Shown here: piece after piece, positions 53,557-62,628 of the stretch
Layout: each line of letters opens with the position of its first letter
Numbering within the stretch: position 1 is the first letter of the stretch
Source: Janthinobacterium sp. TB1-E2
Lineage (GTDB): Bacteria > Pseudomonadota > Gammaproteobacteria > Burkholderiales > Burkholderiaceae_D
Direction: 5' to 3'
Assembly (NCBI RefSeq): GCF_036885605.1
Contig: NZ_CP142523.1
Coordinates: 248,001 to 312,000 of the forward strand
DNA length: 64,000 nucleotides
Made by a program: the position numbers and the translations under genes
Notes under the pieces: generated by a model
Databases searched by the model: none
Told to the model about the DNA's origin: nothing
The model's input: only the letters and a program-made list of their open reading frames with translations

Positions 53557-54965
53557 AAGGGCAGTTCTATCCGAAAATGCGCGCCGGCGGGGCGCGGTAA
53601 AAGAGTGACGCTGCCATCGTGGGCGGCGATATATTCGCGCACGATGGACAGGCCGATGCCATTGCCGTTACGCGCGCCGGCCGCCTGGCGCACTCCCTGG
53701 TAAAACGGTTCAAAAATACGCGCGGCATCCTCGGGCGCCACGCCGGCGCCCTCGTCGATGCAGTCGATGCGCACGCGGCCGCCTTTGCAAGACAGGGCAA
53801 ACCGCACGGTGCCGCCTTCCGGGCTGAAGCGCACGGCGTTCGACAGCAAATTGGCCAGGGCTGTCGCCAGCTTGTCGCGGTCGGCTTGCACGATCAGGGA
53901 TACACCCTGCACCTCGACCGTCAACCGGCGCGCCAGCCATTGCAGGCGCTGCCCGGCCACCACATCTTGCAGCAAGACCAGCAAATCGACCTTGCTGTGC
54001 GCCAAGTGCTGGGCGTCAAAAGCGGCGGTATTGTAGCGCAGCAAGTCCTCGATCTGGGTTTGCAGGGACGCCGTGTTTTGCTGCAGGATGCCGGCGATTT
54101 CGCGCTGGCTATCGCTGAGCTTGCCTGCCACCTCGTCTTCCAGCAAGGCCACGCCTTCGCGCAGGGCCGCCAGCGGGGTTTTCAGCTCATGCGAAATATG
54201 GCGCAGAAAACGTTCCTTGTCGGCATCGAGGTCGGCCAGGCGCTGGCGCAGCCAGTCCAGCTGCTGGCCCAGGCGGCGCGTGTCGGCCGGGCCGCCGACG
54301 ACGATGGGTTGATCGTAGCGCTTGTCACCGAGGCGCTCGATGGCCGTCTCGATGCGGCGCAGCGGACGCGACAGCAGGAAGCCGAAGCAGGTGGCCAGCA
54401 CGGCCGCCAGCAGCACGGCGCCGCCCACCAGCACGCCCAGCAGGCGGCGCTGGCGTTCCAGCTCGGCCAGCAGGGCGTCGTTGCGGCTGCCGATTTCCGT
54501 CTTGCTTTCGCGCGCCAGGCTGTCATTGATCTGCGTCATGCGGGCAAACGCGCGGTACACGACGGCGTGGCCATCGCGCTTGCGGCGCTTGCCCGCCTGT
54601 AACACTTCCCAGGCCGATTGCGCCTGCACCGTCCATTCGTCGGCCAGCTGGGGAGCGAACTCGGGCGTGGCACGGTTCAGCACTTGCAGCGCCGCCGTCG
54701 CTTCGTCGCGGGCCGCCGCGAAACGCTCGCGGAACACGGGGTCGTCCAGCACAAGGAACTGGCGCGCGCTGCGCTCCATGGCCAGCGTACGCTCGGACAG
54801 GCGCTGCGACTGTTCCGTCAGGGCAATCGCCTGCGCCGCCGTCTCGCGCCCCAGCCGCGCCAAGTGTTCGAGGGTCAGCAGGGCTTGCACGGAGGTGGCC
54901 GTCAAAATGCCCGTCGTCAAAATGAAGGCGGCAAATAACAGTTGGCGAAAGGAAAGTCGGGACAA
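53553..54965 (-). CDS. glrK: sensor histidine kinase, GlrK/QseE type
   Basis: Predicted protein of 470 residues. Two membrane segments (about 8-30 and 175-200) flank a helical periplasmic domain of about 145 residues. A HAMP region (about 200-250), a HisKA domain with HISHELKTPLAALREG and a HATPase domain with SNAVRFSPEGG, DEGAGV and NGIGLSIV follow. First gene of the glrK-qseG-glrR operon. It probably reports cell-envelope state. Confidence 0.91.
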   Translation of the reverse strand: MSRLSFRQLLFAAFILTTGILTATSVQALLTLEHLARLGRETAAQAIALTEQSQRLSERTLAMERSARQFLVLDDPVFRERFAAARDEATAALQVLNRATPEFAPQLADEWTVQAQSAWEVLQAGKRRKRDGHAVVYRAFARMTQINDSLARESKTEIGSRNDALLAELERQRRLLGVLVGGAVLLAAVLATCFGFLLSRPLRRIETAIERLGDKRYDQPIVVGGPADTRRLGQQLDWLRQRLADLDADKERFLRHISHELKTPLAALREGVALLEDEVAGKLSDSQREIAGILQQNTASLQTQIEDLLRYNTAAFDAQHLAHSKVDLLVLLQDVVAGQRLQWLARRLTVEVQGVSLIVQADRDKLATALANLLSNAVRFSPEGGTVRFALSCKGGRVRIDCIDEGAGVAPEDAARIFEPFYQGVRQAAGARNGNGIGLSIVREYIAAHDGSVTLLPRPAGAHFRIELPL

Positions 54966-55248
54966 GGTAGGCGCCTTCGGTTCAGTCTGGAATGCAAAAG
55001 GCGCATGGTACGCTAAGCCTCCATTGCGGGGCGCCAGCTGTCAAAAATAGCCGATTTGGCAACCTTGTTGCTTTTGCGCCCGACAAGCAAGCGTCGGCGG
55101 CGGCGCGCAGATACTCCTAGTACAATAGGGAAAAACTTCATACTGGCATCAAAGTGGCCCCCAGCCCTGGCATTGCGCCACTTTGCCCCCACATGTGATG
55201 CAGCCCCACCGACACTCCGAATCACCTACCGCAGAGATCCCATACCGC

Positions 55249-58119
55249 ATGAGCACATTTGAAAAAGTCAGCAGCAACTTCATTCCAGTCTTGCAGGCAA
55301 CCATCGAGCAATATGTCGAGCCAGCAACGGGCATGCGCCATATCCACATGCATACCGAGCAGGCTGAGATGGTGTTCCTGGTGGCCTTTCCCACTGTGCC
55401 CGAAGTAAGCGACGGGCGCGCCCACATCCTGGAACACCTGGCCTTGTGCGGCTCGTCGCGCTACCCGGTGCGCGACCCGTTCTTCTCGATGCTGCGCCGC
55501 TCGACGGCCACGTTCATGAATGCGATGACCTATGCGGACCGCACCGTGTACCCGTTCGCCAGCACCGACCGCAAGGATTTCTTCAACCTGCTCGACGTGT
55601 ACCTCGATGCGGCCTTCTTCCCGAACCTCGATTACCTGAATTTCCGCCAGGAAGGCTGGCGCCATGCATTCGAAGGCGACAAGCTCGTGTATCAAGGCAT
55701 CGTCTTCAATGAAATGAAGGGCGCTTTCAACAGCCCCATGCGCGCGCTCGACAGCGGCATCGCCAGTGCCTTGCTCAAAGGAACGACGTATGAAGTGGAA
55801 TCGGGCGGCGACCCGCTCGACATCCCCGAGCTGACGCATGACATGCTGAAAGCATTCCACGCCAGCCATTATCACCCTTCGCAAGCCGTGATCATGACCG
55901 CCGGCAATATCGAAGCGTCGGCCGTGCAAGAACAAGTCGCCGAGCGCGTGCTGTCCAAACTCAGCGGCTTTTCCGAACGCCGCCTGCCGCAGCTGGCGCC
56001 CGCGTGGGCCGCGCCGCAGGAAAACATCGTCAAGATTCCGTCGCAGGAAGCGCGCGACGATGAGTTCGGCCTGCAATTCGCCTGGCTGATGGGCGAGTCA
56101 AGCGACCCCATCGCCTATTACCACGCGCATCTGCTGTCGCACGGCTTGCTCGGTGAATCGTCGGCGCCCGTCATGCGCGCCATGGAATCGGCCGGCTACG
56201 GCCGTCCATCGGACATGAATGGCCGCGACGCGGGTATCCGCCAGATGGTGTTCCACATCGGCATGGAAGGTTTGACCCAGGAACAGATCGCCGACGCGCA
56301 CCAGCGCATCTGGACGGCACTGGAAGAGACGGCGGAAGAGGGCATTCCCGCCGCCGTGCTGCACGCCGCCTTGCGCGACATCAAGTACAGCCAGCGCGAA
56401 ATCAGCAGCGGCCGCATGCCTTACGGCCTGGGACGCTTGCTGCACGCCTTGCCGCTGGCCATGTATGGCGGCGACGTGATGGACGCCTTCGACAATGCGG
56501 CAATTCTGGAAACGCTGGAACAGCAGATCGACGACCCGGCCTTCTTCCAGCAGCTGGTGCGCGAGCTGATCGACAACCCGACCCGCTTGACGACGCACGT
56601 GGTGCCCGACAGCGCCTACTTCACGGACCGCGCCGCGCAGGAAGACGCCAAGCTGGCGGCCCTGCAAGCGACGCTGACGGATGCCGAGCGCGAGCACATC
56701 GTGGCCGAGTCCGCCGCGCTGGAAGCGCATCAGCAACTGCCATCGAATTCCGAAGTCTTGCCACGCATCCGCCCTGGCGATGTCAGCGCCTTGCCGCGCC
56801 CGGCCTTGCCGATTCCAGCCGCCGTCGATGGCGCCGTGGCATTCAGCATCGCTTCCAACGGCATCAGCTATGCCAACGTGCTGTACGACGTGTCGAATCT
56901 GCCGGAAGCGTCGTGGCCATGGCTGCGTTTGTACACGGACCTGGCGCCGGAACTGGGCGTGGGCGACATGTCGTTCGACGACGCCAGCGCCTGGCGCCAG
57001 AGCATGGTGCCCTCGTTCCACATCGGCCTGGAAGCCATTCCCCGCCCGCAACAAGCGATGCGCGTGGAACTGTCGTTCTCGGCCAGCGGCTTGCGCGAAG
57101 AACATGCGGCGATCGCCGCCGTGCTGTCGGCCTGGATCGCCAAGCCCCGCTTCGATGAAGAAGAGCGCCTGGCTTTCCTGATCGAAAGCCTGGTGCAAGA
57201 CAAACTCTCCAGCCTGGCCGAATCGGGCAACCGCTACGCCATGCTGGCCTCGGCAGCGCCGCTGTCGCCCACGCGCCGCTTCGATGACATCGTCGGCGGC
57301 CCGGCAGCCTTGCCGTTCTACCGCCGTTTGCAGCAGCTGAGCAAGACGTCGGCAGGCTTGCAGGAAATCGCGCGTGAACTCGACACGCTGCACGCGCACA
57401 TCATCGCCCAGCAACCGACCGTGCTGTGCGCCGGCCTGGAACAGGATGGCATCACCCTGGCCCGTTTGCTGGAATTGCCTGCAGCGACCACAGATGCCAT
57501 CGCACCGGCGGAAACCGTCGCACCTGCCGCTTTGCCGCTGGCCAATACGGCCCTGCATGCGACGAGCCAGATCAACCATTGCTTCGTTTCCTGGGCCGTG
57601 CCGGGTGTGCACAATCCGGACGCTTCCGCCCTGGCCGTGGCCGCCGAACTGATGACCAACCAGGTGCTGCATACGGCCCTGCGCGAAAAAGGCGGCGCGT
57701 ATGGCGGTAGCGCCAGCTATGCGGCCGGTGCCGGCACCTTTACATTGAGTTCCTACCGCGATCCGCGCCTGGCCGGCACGTTCGCCGACTTCGGCACGAC
57801 CCTCGATCAGATCCTCGACGGCGATTTCTCGCAGGAACAAGTGGAAGAAGCCATCATCTGCGTCATCAAGGGCCTCGACAAGCCGCATTCGCCGTACGCG
57901 GAAGCGCTGACGGCGTGGAACATGCAGCAGCGTGGCACGACGGAAGCCGTGCGCCAGCAATTCCGCACCGGCGTGCTCAATTGCACCCTGGACCAGATCA
58001 AGGCCGTCACGCGCACCTGGCTGAAAAACGGCCAGCCGAGCCGCGCCGCGTTTGCGGGCAATACGACGCAGGATCTGGCCGGGCTGGAAGTGGTGGATTT
58101 GCTGGCGCTGGCTTCCTAA
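55249..58119 (+). CDS. M16C metalloprotease, PreP/Cym1 type
   Basis: Predicted protein of 956 residues from the ATG at 55249 (MSTFEKVSSNF); 22 codons upstream are open but His/Pro-rich. Zinc site H59-x2-E62-H63 (HILEH) in a typical M16 inverted motif, followed by FNEMKGAFNSP with the third ligand region. The four M16 half-domains can be traced to the end, with RExGGAYGG (LREKGGAYGGSASY) in the last. PreP-like enzymes degrade short free peptides. No signal peptide is seen, so it is probably cytoplasmic. A dispersed repeat follows. Confidence 0.93.
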   Translation: MSTFEKVSSNFIPVLQATIEQYVEPATGMRHIHMHTEQAEMVFLVAFPTVPEVSDGRAHILEHLALCGSSRYPVRDPFFSMLRRSTATFMNAMTYADRTVYPFASTDRKDFFNLLDVYLDAAFFPNLDYLNFRQEGWRHAFEGDKLVYQGIVFNEMKGAFNSPMRALDSGIASALLKGTTYEVESGGDPLDIPELTHDMLKAFHASHYHPSQAVIMTAGNIEASAVQEQVAERVLSKLSGFSERRLPQLAPAWAAPQENIVKIPSQEARDDEFGLQFAWLMGESSDPIAYYHAHLLSHGLLGESSAPVMRAMESAGYGRPSDMNGRDAGIRQMVFHIGMEGLTQEQIADAHQRIWTALEETAEEGIPAAVLHAALRDIKYSQREISSGRMPYGLGRLLHALPLAMYGGDVMDAFDNAAILETLEQQIDDPAFFQQLVRELIDNPTRLTTHVVPDSAYFTDRAAQEDAKLAALQATLTDAEREHIVAESAALEAHQQLPSNSEVLPRIRPGDVSALPRPALPIPAAVDGAVAFSIASNGISYANVLYDVSNLPEASWPWLRLYTDLAPELGVGDMSFDDASAWRQSMVPSFHIGLEAIPRPQQAMRVELSFSASGLREEHAAIAAVLSAWIAKPRFDEEERLAFLIESLVQDKLSSLAESGNRYAMLASAAPLSPTRRFDDIVGGPAALPFYRRLQQLSKTSAGLQEIARELDTLHAHIIAQQPTVLCAGLEQDGITLARLLELPAATTDAIAPAETVAPAALPLANTALHATSQINHCFVSWAVPGVHNPDASALAVAAELMTNQVLHTALREKGGAYGGSASYAAGAGTFTLSSYRDPRLAGTFADFGTTLDQILDGDFSQEQVEEAIICVIKGLDKPHSPYAEALTAWNMQQRGTTEAVRQQFRTGVLNCTLDQIKAVTRTWLKNGQPSRAAFAGNTTQDLAGLEVVDLLALAS

Positions 58120-58137
58120 GCTGGGCAGGCGGATCAT

Positions 58138-58229
58138 GTCGGATTACGCGGCGTGCCGCCGCTAATCCGACACCGCCACGGGCCAACAATGTTGTCGGAT
58201 TACGTGCGGCCCTGCCGCACTAATCCGAC
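58138..58229. repeat. dispersed double-hairpin repeat, copy B
   Basis: Two inverted repeats with GTCGGATTACG arms (58138-58171 and 58194-58229), joined by a spacer with CCAACAATGTTGTCGG as in copy A at 45533. It lies between the convergent M16 protease and VOC genes and may serve as a bidirectional terminator. Confidence 0.88.
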
Positions 58230-58237
58230 CTACGATG

Positions 58238-58645
58238 CTATTGGGGGACAGAATTAGGTTCCATATACATCAACTCCCACTGATGCCCATCCGGATCCTG
58301 GAAACTATGTCCGTACATGAAGCCGAAATCCATCGGCTCCTTGTAGATGCTGCCGCCCGCCTGGACGGCCTTCGCCACCAGCTCATCGACTTCGCCGCGG
58401 CTCTCTGCCGACAAACACACGAGCACTTCCGTCGCCACCTTGGTGTCGCACAGCTGCTTGGGCGTAAATTGCTTGAATTTGTCGTGCGTCAACAGCATGA
58501 CGAAAATGTCGTCGGCAACGATCATGCACGTCGCCGTTTCATCCGTGAAATGGGCATTGAAACTGAAGCCCAGCGCCGTGAAAAACGCGACGGAACGTTC
58601 CAGCGACTGGACGGGCAGATTGACAAATATTTTGCGGGCCATCAT
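58238..58645 (-). CDS. VOC-fold (glyoxalase-like) protein
   Basis: Predicted protein of 135 residues with two beta-alpha-beta-beta-beta units. IFVNLPVQSLERSVAFFTALGF starts the first. FGFMYGHSFQDPDGHQWELMYM ends the second, with the Asp-Pro-Asp-Gly-His metal-binding motif. The group includes glyoxalases, dioxygenases and resistance proteins. No neighbour narrows the role. The ATG has AAGGAGAC in front. Confidence 0.88.
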   Translation of the reverse strand: MMARKIFVNLPVQSLERSVAFFTALGFSFNAHFTDETATCMIVADDIFVMLLTHDKFKQFTPKQLCDTKVATEVLVCLSAESRGEVDELVAKAVQAGGSIYKEPMDFGFMYGHSFQDPDGHQWELMYMEPNSVPQ

Positions 58646-58699
58646 GTCTCCTTGTGGGTCGTATGAGTATGTGCTGCCCGCCGATTCTACACCGGCTGT

Positions 58700-59590
58700 T
58701 CAGCCCTTCGCGCGCGCCACGGTCTTCGGCGCGTAGCCGAAATAGCGGCTGAAGGCGGCGCTGAAATTGGCCGGGTGGCGATAGCCGGTTTGCCAGCCCG
58801 CCTGCGCCACCTGGCAACCATTTTCCAGCAGTAACTTTGCCCGCTGCATGCGCAGCGCCAGCAGGGTGCGCTGGGGGCTGTCGTTGTAGCGGTAGCGCCA
58901 TCCCTGCTTGAGCTTGAACAAGCTCAGTCCCGCTTGCGCGCACAGGTAATCGAGCGTGAGTTCCTGCGCCATCTGTTCCTGCATCAGCGCGTGGACGCGT
59001 TCCAGTCTGGCGATATCGGTCTCGGACCAGCGCGGCACGGCAGAGGGCGCCGGCCGCAGTGCCCGCAGCTGTTCCGCCAGCAGGCTGAGCACGCCGATAT
59101 GTACGGCCAGCGGGTCCGTCGCGCGCAGCAGCGCGCGGGCGTGCTGGGCGCAGGCCGCCGTGGTGGCCGCATGCGCCAGCTGGCGCGCGCCGCCGTCGGG
59201 CAGCAGGGACGCCAGGCCTTCCGGCCAGTAGCGCGCCAGCGCTTCTTCCCCCACCAGCACGCGCAATTGCGCCGCCCGCTGATTCGCCTCGAACCGGCGC
59301 TCGCCGCTCGTGTGGCGAAACGCCGTCACCGTCGTATGGCCGCCCCGGAAACGCAACTGTTCGCCATCGCGCGTAACGTAGGCGGACGCGCCTTCCAGGC
59401 CGATGGTGATCACCATGCCGCCCCCGTCGTCATGCTTCGATTGCTCGACGAGCGCCAGCCGCGGGCGGTAATCGGAATGCACAAGCAGCAAGCCCTGATC
59501 GACCTGGCGCTGGTCGGCGCGGCACTCGCCCATCCCCGGGTCCAGCTGGCGCCGCGTCCAGCCTGCCACTTCCCTGTCCTGTTCCCTCAT
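58700..59590 (-). CDS. AraC-family regulator, PchR-like, iron-linked
   Basis: Predicted protein of 296 residues from the ATG at 59590, with GGGAGGAGCG in front; the frame is open 27 codons further but runs toward the Fur box. The N-terminal sensing part is about 190 residues. The C-terminal double helix-turn-helix is at about 200-295 (LTLDYLCAQAGLSLFKLKQGWRYRY, then VAQAGWQTGYRHPANFSAAFSRYFG). The layout resembles PchR-type regulators that respond to siderophores. It is divergent from an O-methyltransferase gene with a Fur box in between, so iron probably controls both. Confidence 0.87.
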   Translation of the reverse strand: MREQDREVAGWTRRQLDPGMGECRADQRQVDQGLLLVHSDYRPRLALVEQSKHDDGGGMVITIGLEGASAYVTRDGEQLRFRGGHTTVTAFRHTSGERRFEANQRAAQLRVLVGEEALARYWPEGLASLLPDGGARQLAHAATTAACAQHARALLRATDPLAVHIGVLSLLAEQLRALRPAPSAVPRWSETDIARLERVHALMQEQMAQELTLDYLCAQAGLSLFKLKQGWRYRYNDSPQRTLLALRMQRAKLLLENGCQVAQAGWQTGYRHPANFSAAFSRYFGYAPKTVARAKG

Positions 59591-59655
59591 CGCTCCTCCC
59601 TGTCCTTGCGCGCCGTCGCGCATACGAAATGCGCCGTGCCGCATACAAACGCAAA

Positions 59656-59670
59656 TGATAATTATTCTCA
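59656..59670. promoter_or_regulatory. Fur box between AraC and methyltransferase genes
   Basis: TGATAATTATTCTCA matches the 7-1-7 Fur site TGATAAT-n-ATTATCA at 13 of 14 fixed positions, and AAT/ATT bases extend the palindrome on both sides. It is 65 bases from the AraC ATG and 48 bases from the methyltransferase ATG, so Fur with iron could repress both. Confidence 0.8.
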
Positions 59671-59718
59671 TTGTTGCATAAAATAGCTTCCATTCCCACC
59701 TCCTCGAAAGGAAGCACC

Positions 59719-60750
59719 ATGCCGTTCACGTCGCAACACACTTTGCAACCGTACTGGGACCTGGCAGTCGCGCCCGTGCAGGCGGACGGGCTGGCCGCCG
59801 CCCTGGAACTGGGCATTTTCGATGTACTGGCCACACCGCACACGCCGGCGCAGCTGGCCGGCACCCTGTCGCTGCATGCGCCCCACACGGCGCTGCTGCT
59901 GGAACTGCTCTGGAGCATGCAGCTGCTGGAGCGCGACGGGGCCGATGCAGATGCCCAGCGCTACCGCTGCACGTCCGCCACCCTGCAGTATTTCTGCCGC
60001 AACTCCGTGGCCTTTTGCGGCGACGCCTGGCTGTACCAGCTGCATGCGCTGCGCCACTTCGCCACGCAGCTCAGTACGCTGGTGCGCGACGGCGGCAAGG
60101 CGGCGCCGTACAACACGGCCAATGGCATCAACTGGGCCGCCGCCGCGCAGCAGCAAATTGGCCAGGAACAACGCGCCGTCACCATGCGCGCGGCCCTGTC
60201 CGTGATGCAGCGGATCGCCCCGTTTGCGGACGGCAACACGCCCTTGCGCCTGCTCGACGTGGGCGGCGGGCCGGGCTGGGTTGCCATTGCGCTGGCGCAA
60301 GCCCATGCGGGCTTGCACGGCTGCGTTTTCGACTGGCCGGAAACGGTGGCCGTGGCGGCCGCCAACATCGCCCATGCGCAACTATCCGACCGCCTGGAAA
60401 CGGTCGGTGGCGACCTGGGCTGCGACGATATCGGCAGCGGCTACGACCTGATCTGGTGCTCGTCCGTGCTGCATTTCGTGCCCGACATGGCGGCTGCCTT
60501 GCGCAAGATGCAGGCGGCGTTAAAACCCGGTGGCGTACTCATCTGTGTGCAGGCGGAAATCGCTCCGGCGCCGGGCGACGCGGCGCGCGTGCTGCCGTAC
60601 TACTTGCCGATGCGCATGCTGGGCCGCACAGTGACACGGCACGGTGAATTGGCGCAGCTGCTGCGCGACACGGGCTGGAAGCAAGTGGAGCAATACGGCG
60701 CCAGCGATTTTCCCATGGCGCCCGTGCAAGTGCTGATTGCTCGCGCCTAA
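59719..60750 (+). CDS. small-molecule O-methyltransferase (COMT-like)
   Basis: Predicted protein of 343 residues from the ATG at 59719, behind AAAGGAAG. An N-terminal winged-helix dimerisation domain (about 1-100) precedes a SAM-dependent Rossmann domain with LLDVGGGPGWVAIALAQ (motif I). The DLIWCSSVLHFVPDMAAALRKM segment and AALKPGGVLICV follow. This is the acetylserotonin/hydroxyneurosporene methyltransferase group that acts on hydroxyls of aromatic or polyketide-like molecules. The Fur box and divergent AraC gene suggest a role in making or altering an iron-related small molecule. No biosynthetic partner genes are adjacent. Confidence 0.88.
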   Translation: MPFTSQHTLQPYWDLAVAPVQADGLAAALELGIFDVLATPHTPAQLAGTLSLHAPHTALLLELLWSMQLLERDGADADAQRYRCTSATLQYFCRNSVAFCGDAWLYQLHALRHFATQLSTLVRDGGKAAPYNTANGINWAAAAQQQIGQEQRAVTMRAALSVMQRIAPFADGNTPLRLLDVGGGPGWVAIALAQAHAGLHGCVFDWPETVAVAAANIAHAQLSDRLETVGGDLGCDDIGSGYDLIWCSSVLHFVPDMAAALRKMQAALKPGGVLICVQAEIAPAPGDAARVLPYYLPMRMLGRTVTRHGELAQLLRDTGWKQVEQYGASDFPMAPVQVLIARA

Positions 60751-60867
60751 CAATTACCATTTAGTAATTATCTTTTTTATAGCAAAAAAGGATGCAAATG
60801 CGCTAAGCTGTGGCAGCATTGATCGATGTCATCCGCAGCACTCCGCTGCCTCCACAGGGAATCCATC

Positions 60868-61620
60868 ATGAGTCTACATATCGCAGGGAAAGTCGTTGTC
60901 ATCACCGGCGCCAGCAGCGGCCTGGGCGAAGCCACGGCGCGCCATCTGGCTGCGCTGGGCGCTTCCGTCGTGCTCGGTGCACGGCGCATGGACTTGCTCA
61001 CCACCATCGCCGAGGAAATCACGGCGGCCGGTGGTCAGGCCGCCATCGCCCAGACCGACGTCACGGTGCCTGCCGACGTCAAGAATTTGATCGACACGGC
61101 CCTGGCCGTGTTCGGCAAGGTCGACGTGCTGATCAACAATGCGGGGCTGATGGCCATCGCACCGATGAGCGCCTTGCAAGTCGACGAGTGGAACAACATG
61201 ATCGATATCAACATCAAAGGCGTGTTGAATGGCATCGCCGCCGTCCTGCCGTATTTCCAGGCGCAAAACAGCGGCCACTTCATCAATATCTCGTCGGTGG
61301 CGGGACAAAAAGTCTTCAGTCCGGGCGGCACCGTCTACAGCGGCACCAAGTTTGCCGTCAGCGCCATTTCGGAAGGCTTGCGCCATGAGCTGGCGGCCAG
61401 CGGCGGCACCATCCGCACCACCACCATCTTGCCGGGCGCCGTGGACACGCCATTGAGCGAGGGCAGCAGCCACGCCGAGAGCGCCAAGGCCGTCAAGGAG
61501 TTCTACGAGATCGCCATTCCCGCCGCTTCGGTGGCGCACGCCATCGCATATGCGATCGAGCAGCCGGACGACGTGAGCATCAATGAAATCGTGCTGCGCC
61601 CGACGGCGCAGTCGTTCTAA
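60868..61620 (+). CDS. short-chain dehydrogenase/reductase
   Basis: Predicted protein of 250 residues, classical SDR. The cofactor motif is TGASSGLGEATARHL (TGxxxGxG), NNAGLM is present, and the catalytic Ser (NISSVAG), Tyr and Lys (YSGTK) are in place. R38-R39 after the second strand suggests NADP(H). The substrate is unknown. The stop overlaps the end of the convergent LysR gene. Confidence 0.92.
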   Translation: MSLHIAGKVVVITGASSGLGEATARHLAALGASVVLGARRMDLLTTIAEEITAAGGQAAIAQTDVTVPADVKNLIDTALAVFGKVDVLINNAGLMAIAPMSALQVDEWNNMIDINIKGVLNGIAAVLPYFQAQNSGHFINISSVAGQKVFSPGGTVYSGTKFAVSAISEGLRHELAASGGTIRTTTILPGAVDTPLSEGSSHAESAKAVKEFYEIAIPAASVAHAIAYAIEQPDDVSINEIVLRPTAQSF

Positions 61621-62516
61621 GCCGCGTCTTGCTGCAGCGACTCGATGATCAGGTCCGCCAGCCGCTCGACGGGCGGCCTGCTCACTTGTGACGCACGCAG
61701 CAGTTCCAGCGACAGCGGGGGCAGGGCGGGCAAGCCGGCCGCCACGTGATCGAGCGCGCATACGGAAGACGGCAAGCCCAGGCCCGTGCGCACCGTCACG
61801 CCCAGCCCCGCTGCGGCCGCCGCCCACAGTCCCGCCAGGCTGGGACTGGTAAACGCCGTGCGCCAGGCGATGCCGGCCCGGTCCAGCGCCTGCGTGGCGC
61901 AGCGCTGGAACAGGCATTCGCGGTCAAACGCAATGAGCGGCAAAGGCTCGCCCGATTCGGGCCGCCAGGCCAGGCTGGACGAGGCGATCCAGCGCATGGC
62001 CGGTTCGGCGATATGCTGGCGCTGCTGCGGCGGATACTCGGCCAAGTCGGCGATGCACGCACCGCCCCACAGCAGGGCCAGGTCGAGCTGCCCCATGGCC
62101 AGGCCTTCCATCAAGGCCGTGTTGCGCGCCACGTGCGCCTCGATCCGCACTTTTGGATGCGCACGGGCAAAACGCCCCAGCACGTCAGGCAGCAAGGCTT
62201 CGCCAAAATCCTCCTGCAAGCCCAGCCTGATCCAGCCTTCCAGTTCCGCGCCGCGCAAGGCGACGGCCGCCTCGTCGTTGAGTTCCAGCAGGCGGCGCGC
62301 ATAGCCGAGCAAGACTTCGCCGGCCGGCGTCAGCGCCAGTCCCCGCCCATCCTTGCGGAACAGGGGCATGCCCGCCTGCTCCTCGAGTTTTTTCAGCTGG
62401 GCGCTGACGGCCGAGGTGGAACGCCCCACCTTGTCCGCCGCGCGGGCAAAGCTGCCCAGCTCGATGCCAGCCACATAGCTGCGCAGAAAGGCGATGTCGA
62501 AATTCAGCAAGCTCAT
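61617..62516 (-). CDS. LysR-type transcriptional regulator
   Basis: Predicted protein of 299 residues. Winged helix at about 5-65 (FDIAFLRSYVAGIELGSFAR, then SAVSAQLKKLEEQAG), then an effector domain. It is divergent from the MFS transporter (112 bases between starts), probably its target. It ends by overlapping the SDR gene by 4 bases. Confidence 0.9.
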   Translation of the reverse strand: MSLLNFDIAFLRSYVAGIELGSFARAADKVGRSTSAVSAQLKKLEEQAGMPLFRKDGRGLALTPAGEVLLGYARRLLELNDEAAVALRGAELEGWIRLGLQEDFGEALLPDVLGRFARAHPKVRIEAHVARNTALMEGLAMGQLDLALLWGGACIADLAEYPPQQRQHIAEPAMRWIASSSLAWRPESGEPLPLIAFDRECLFQRCATQALDRAGIAWRTAFTSPSLAGLWAAAAAGLGVTVRTGLGLPSSVCALDHVAAGLPALPPLSLELLRASQVSRPPVERLADLIIESLQQDAA

Positions 62517-62628
62517 GGCATCAATACAATCGTCCGGTTTTATGGGATGGTTTAACGTAAATTATCTGATATTCAGAATGATCGTACTGCGCAACACTGT
62601 CAGGGTCAACCACTTTCCTGTCCCTGCC

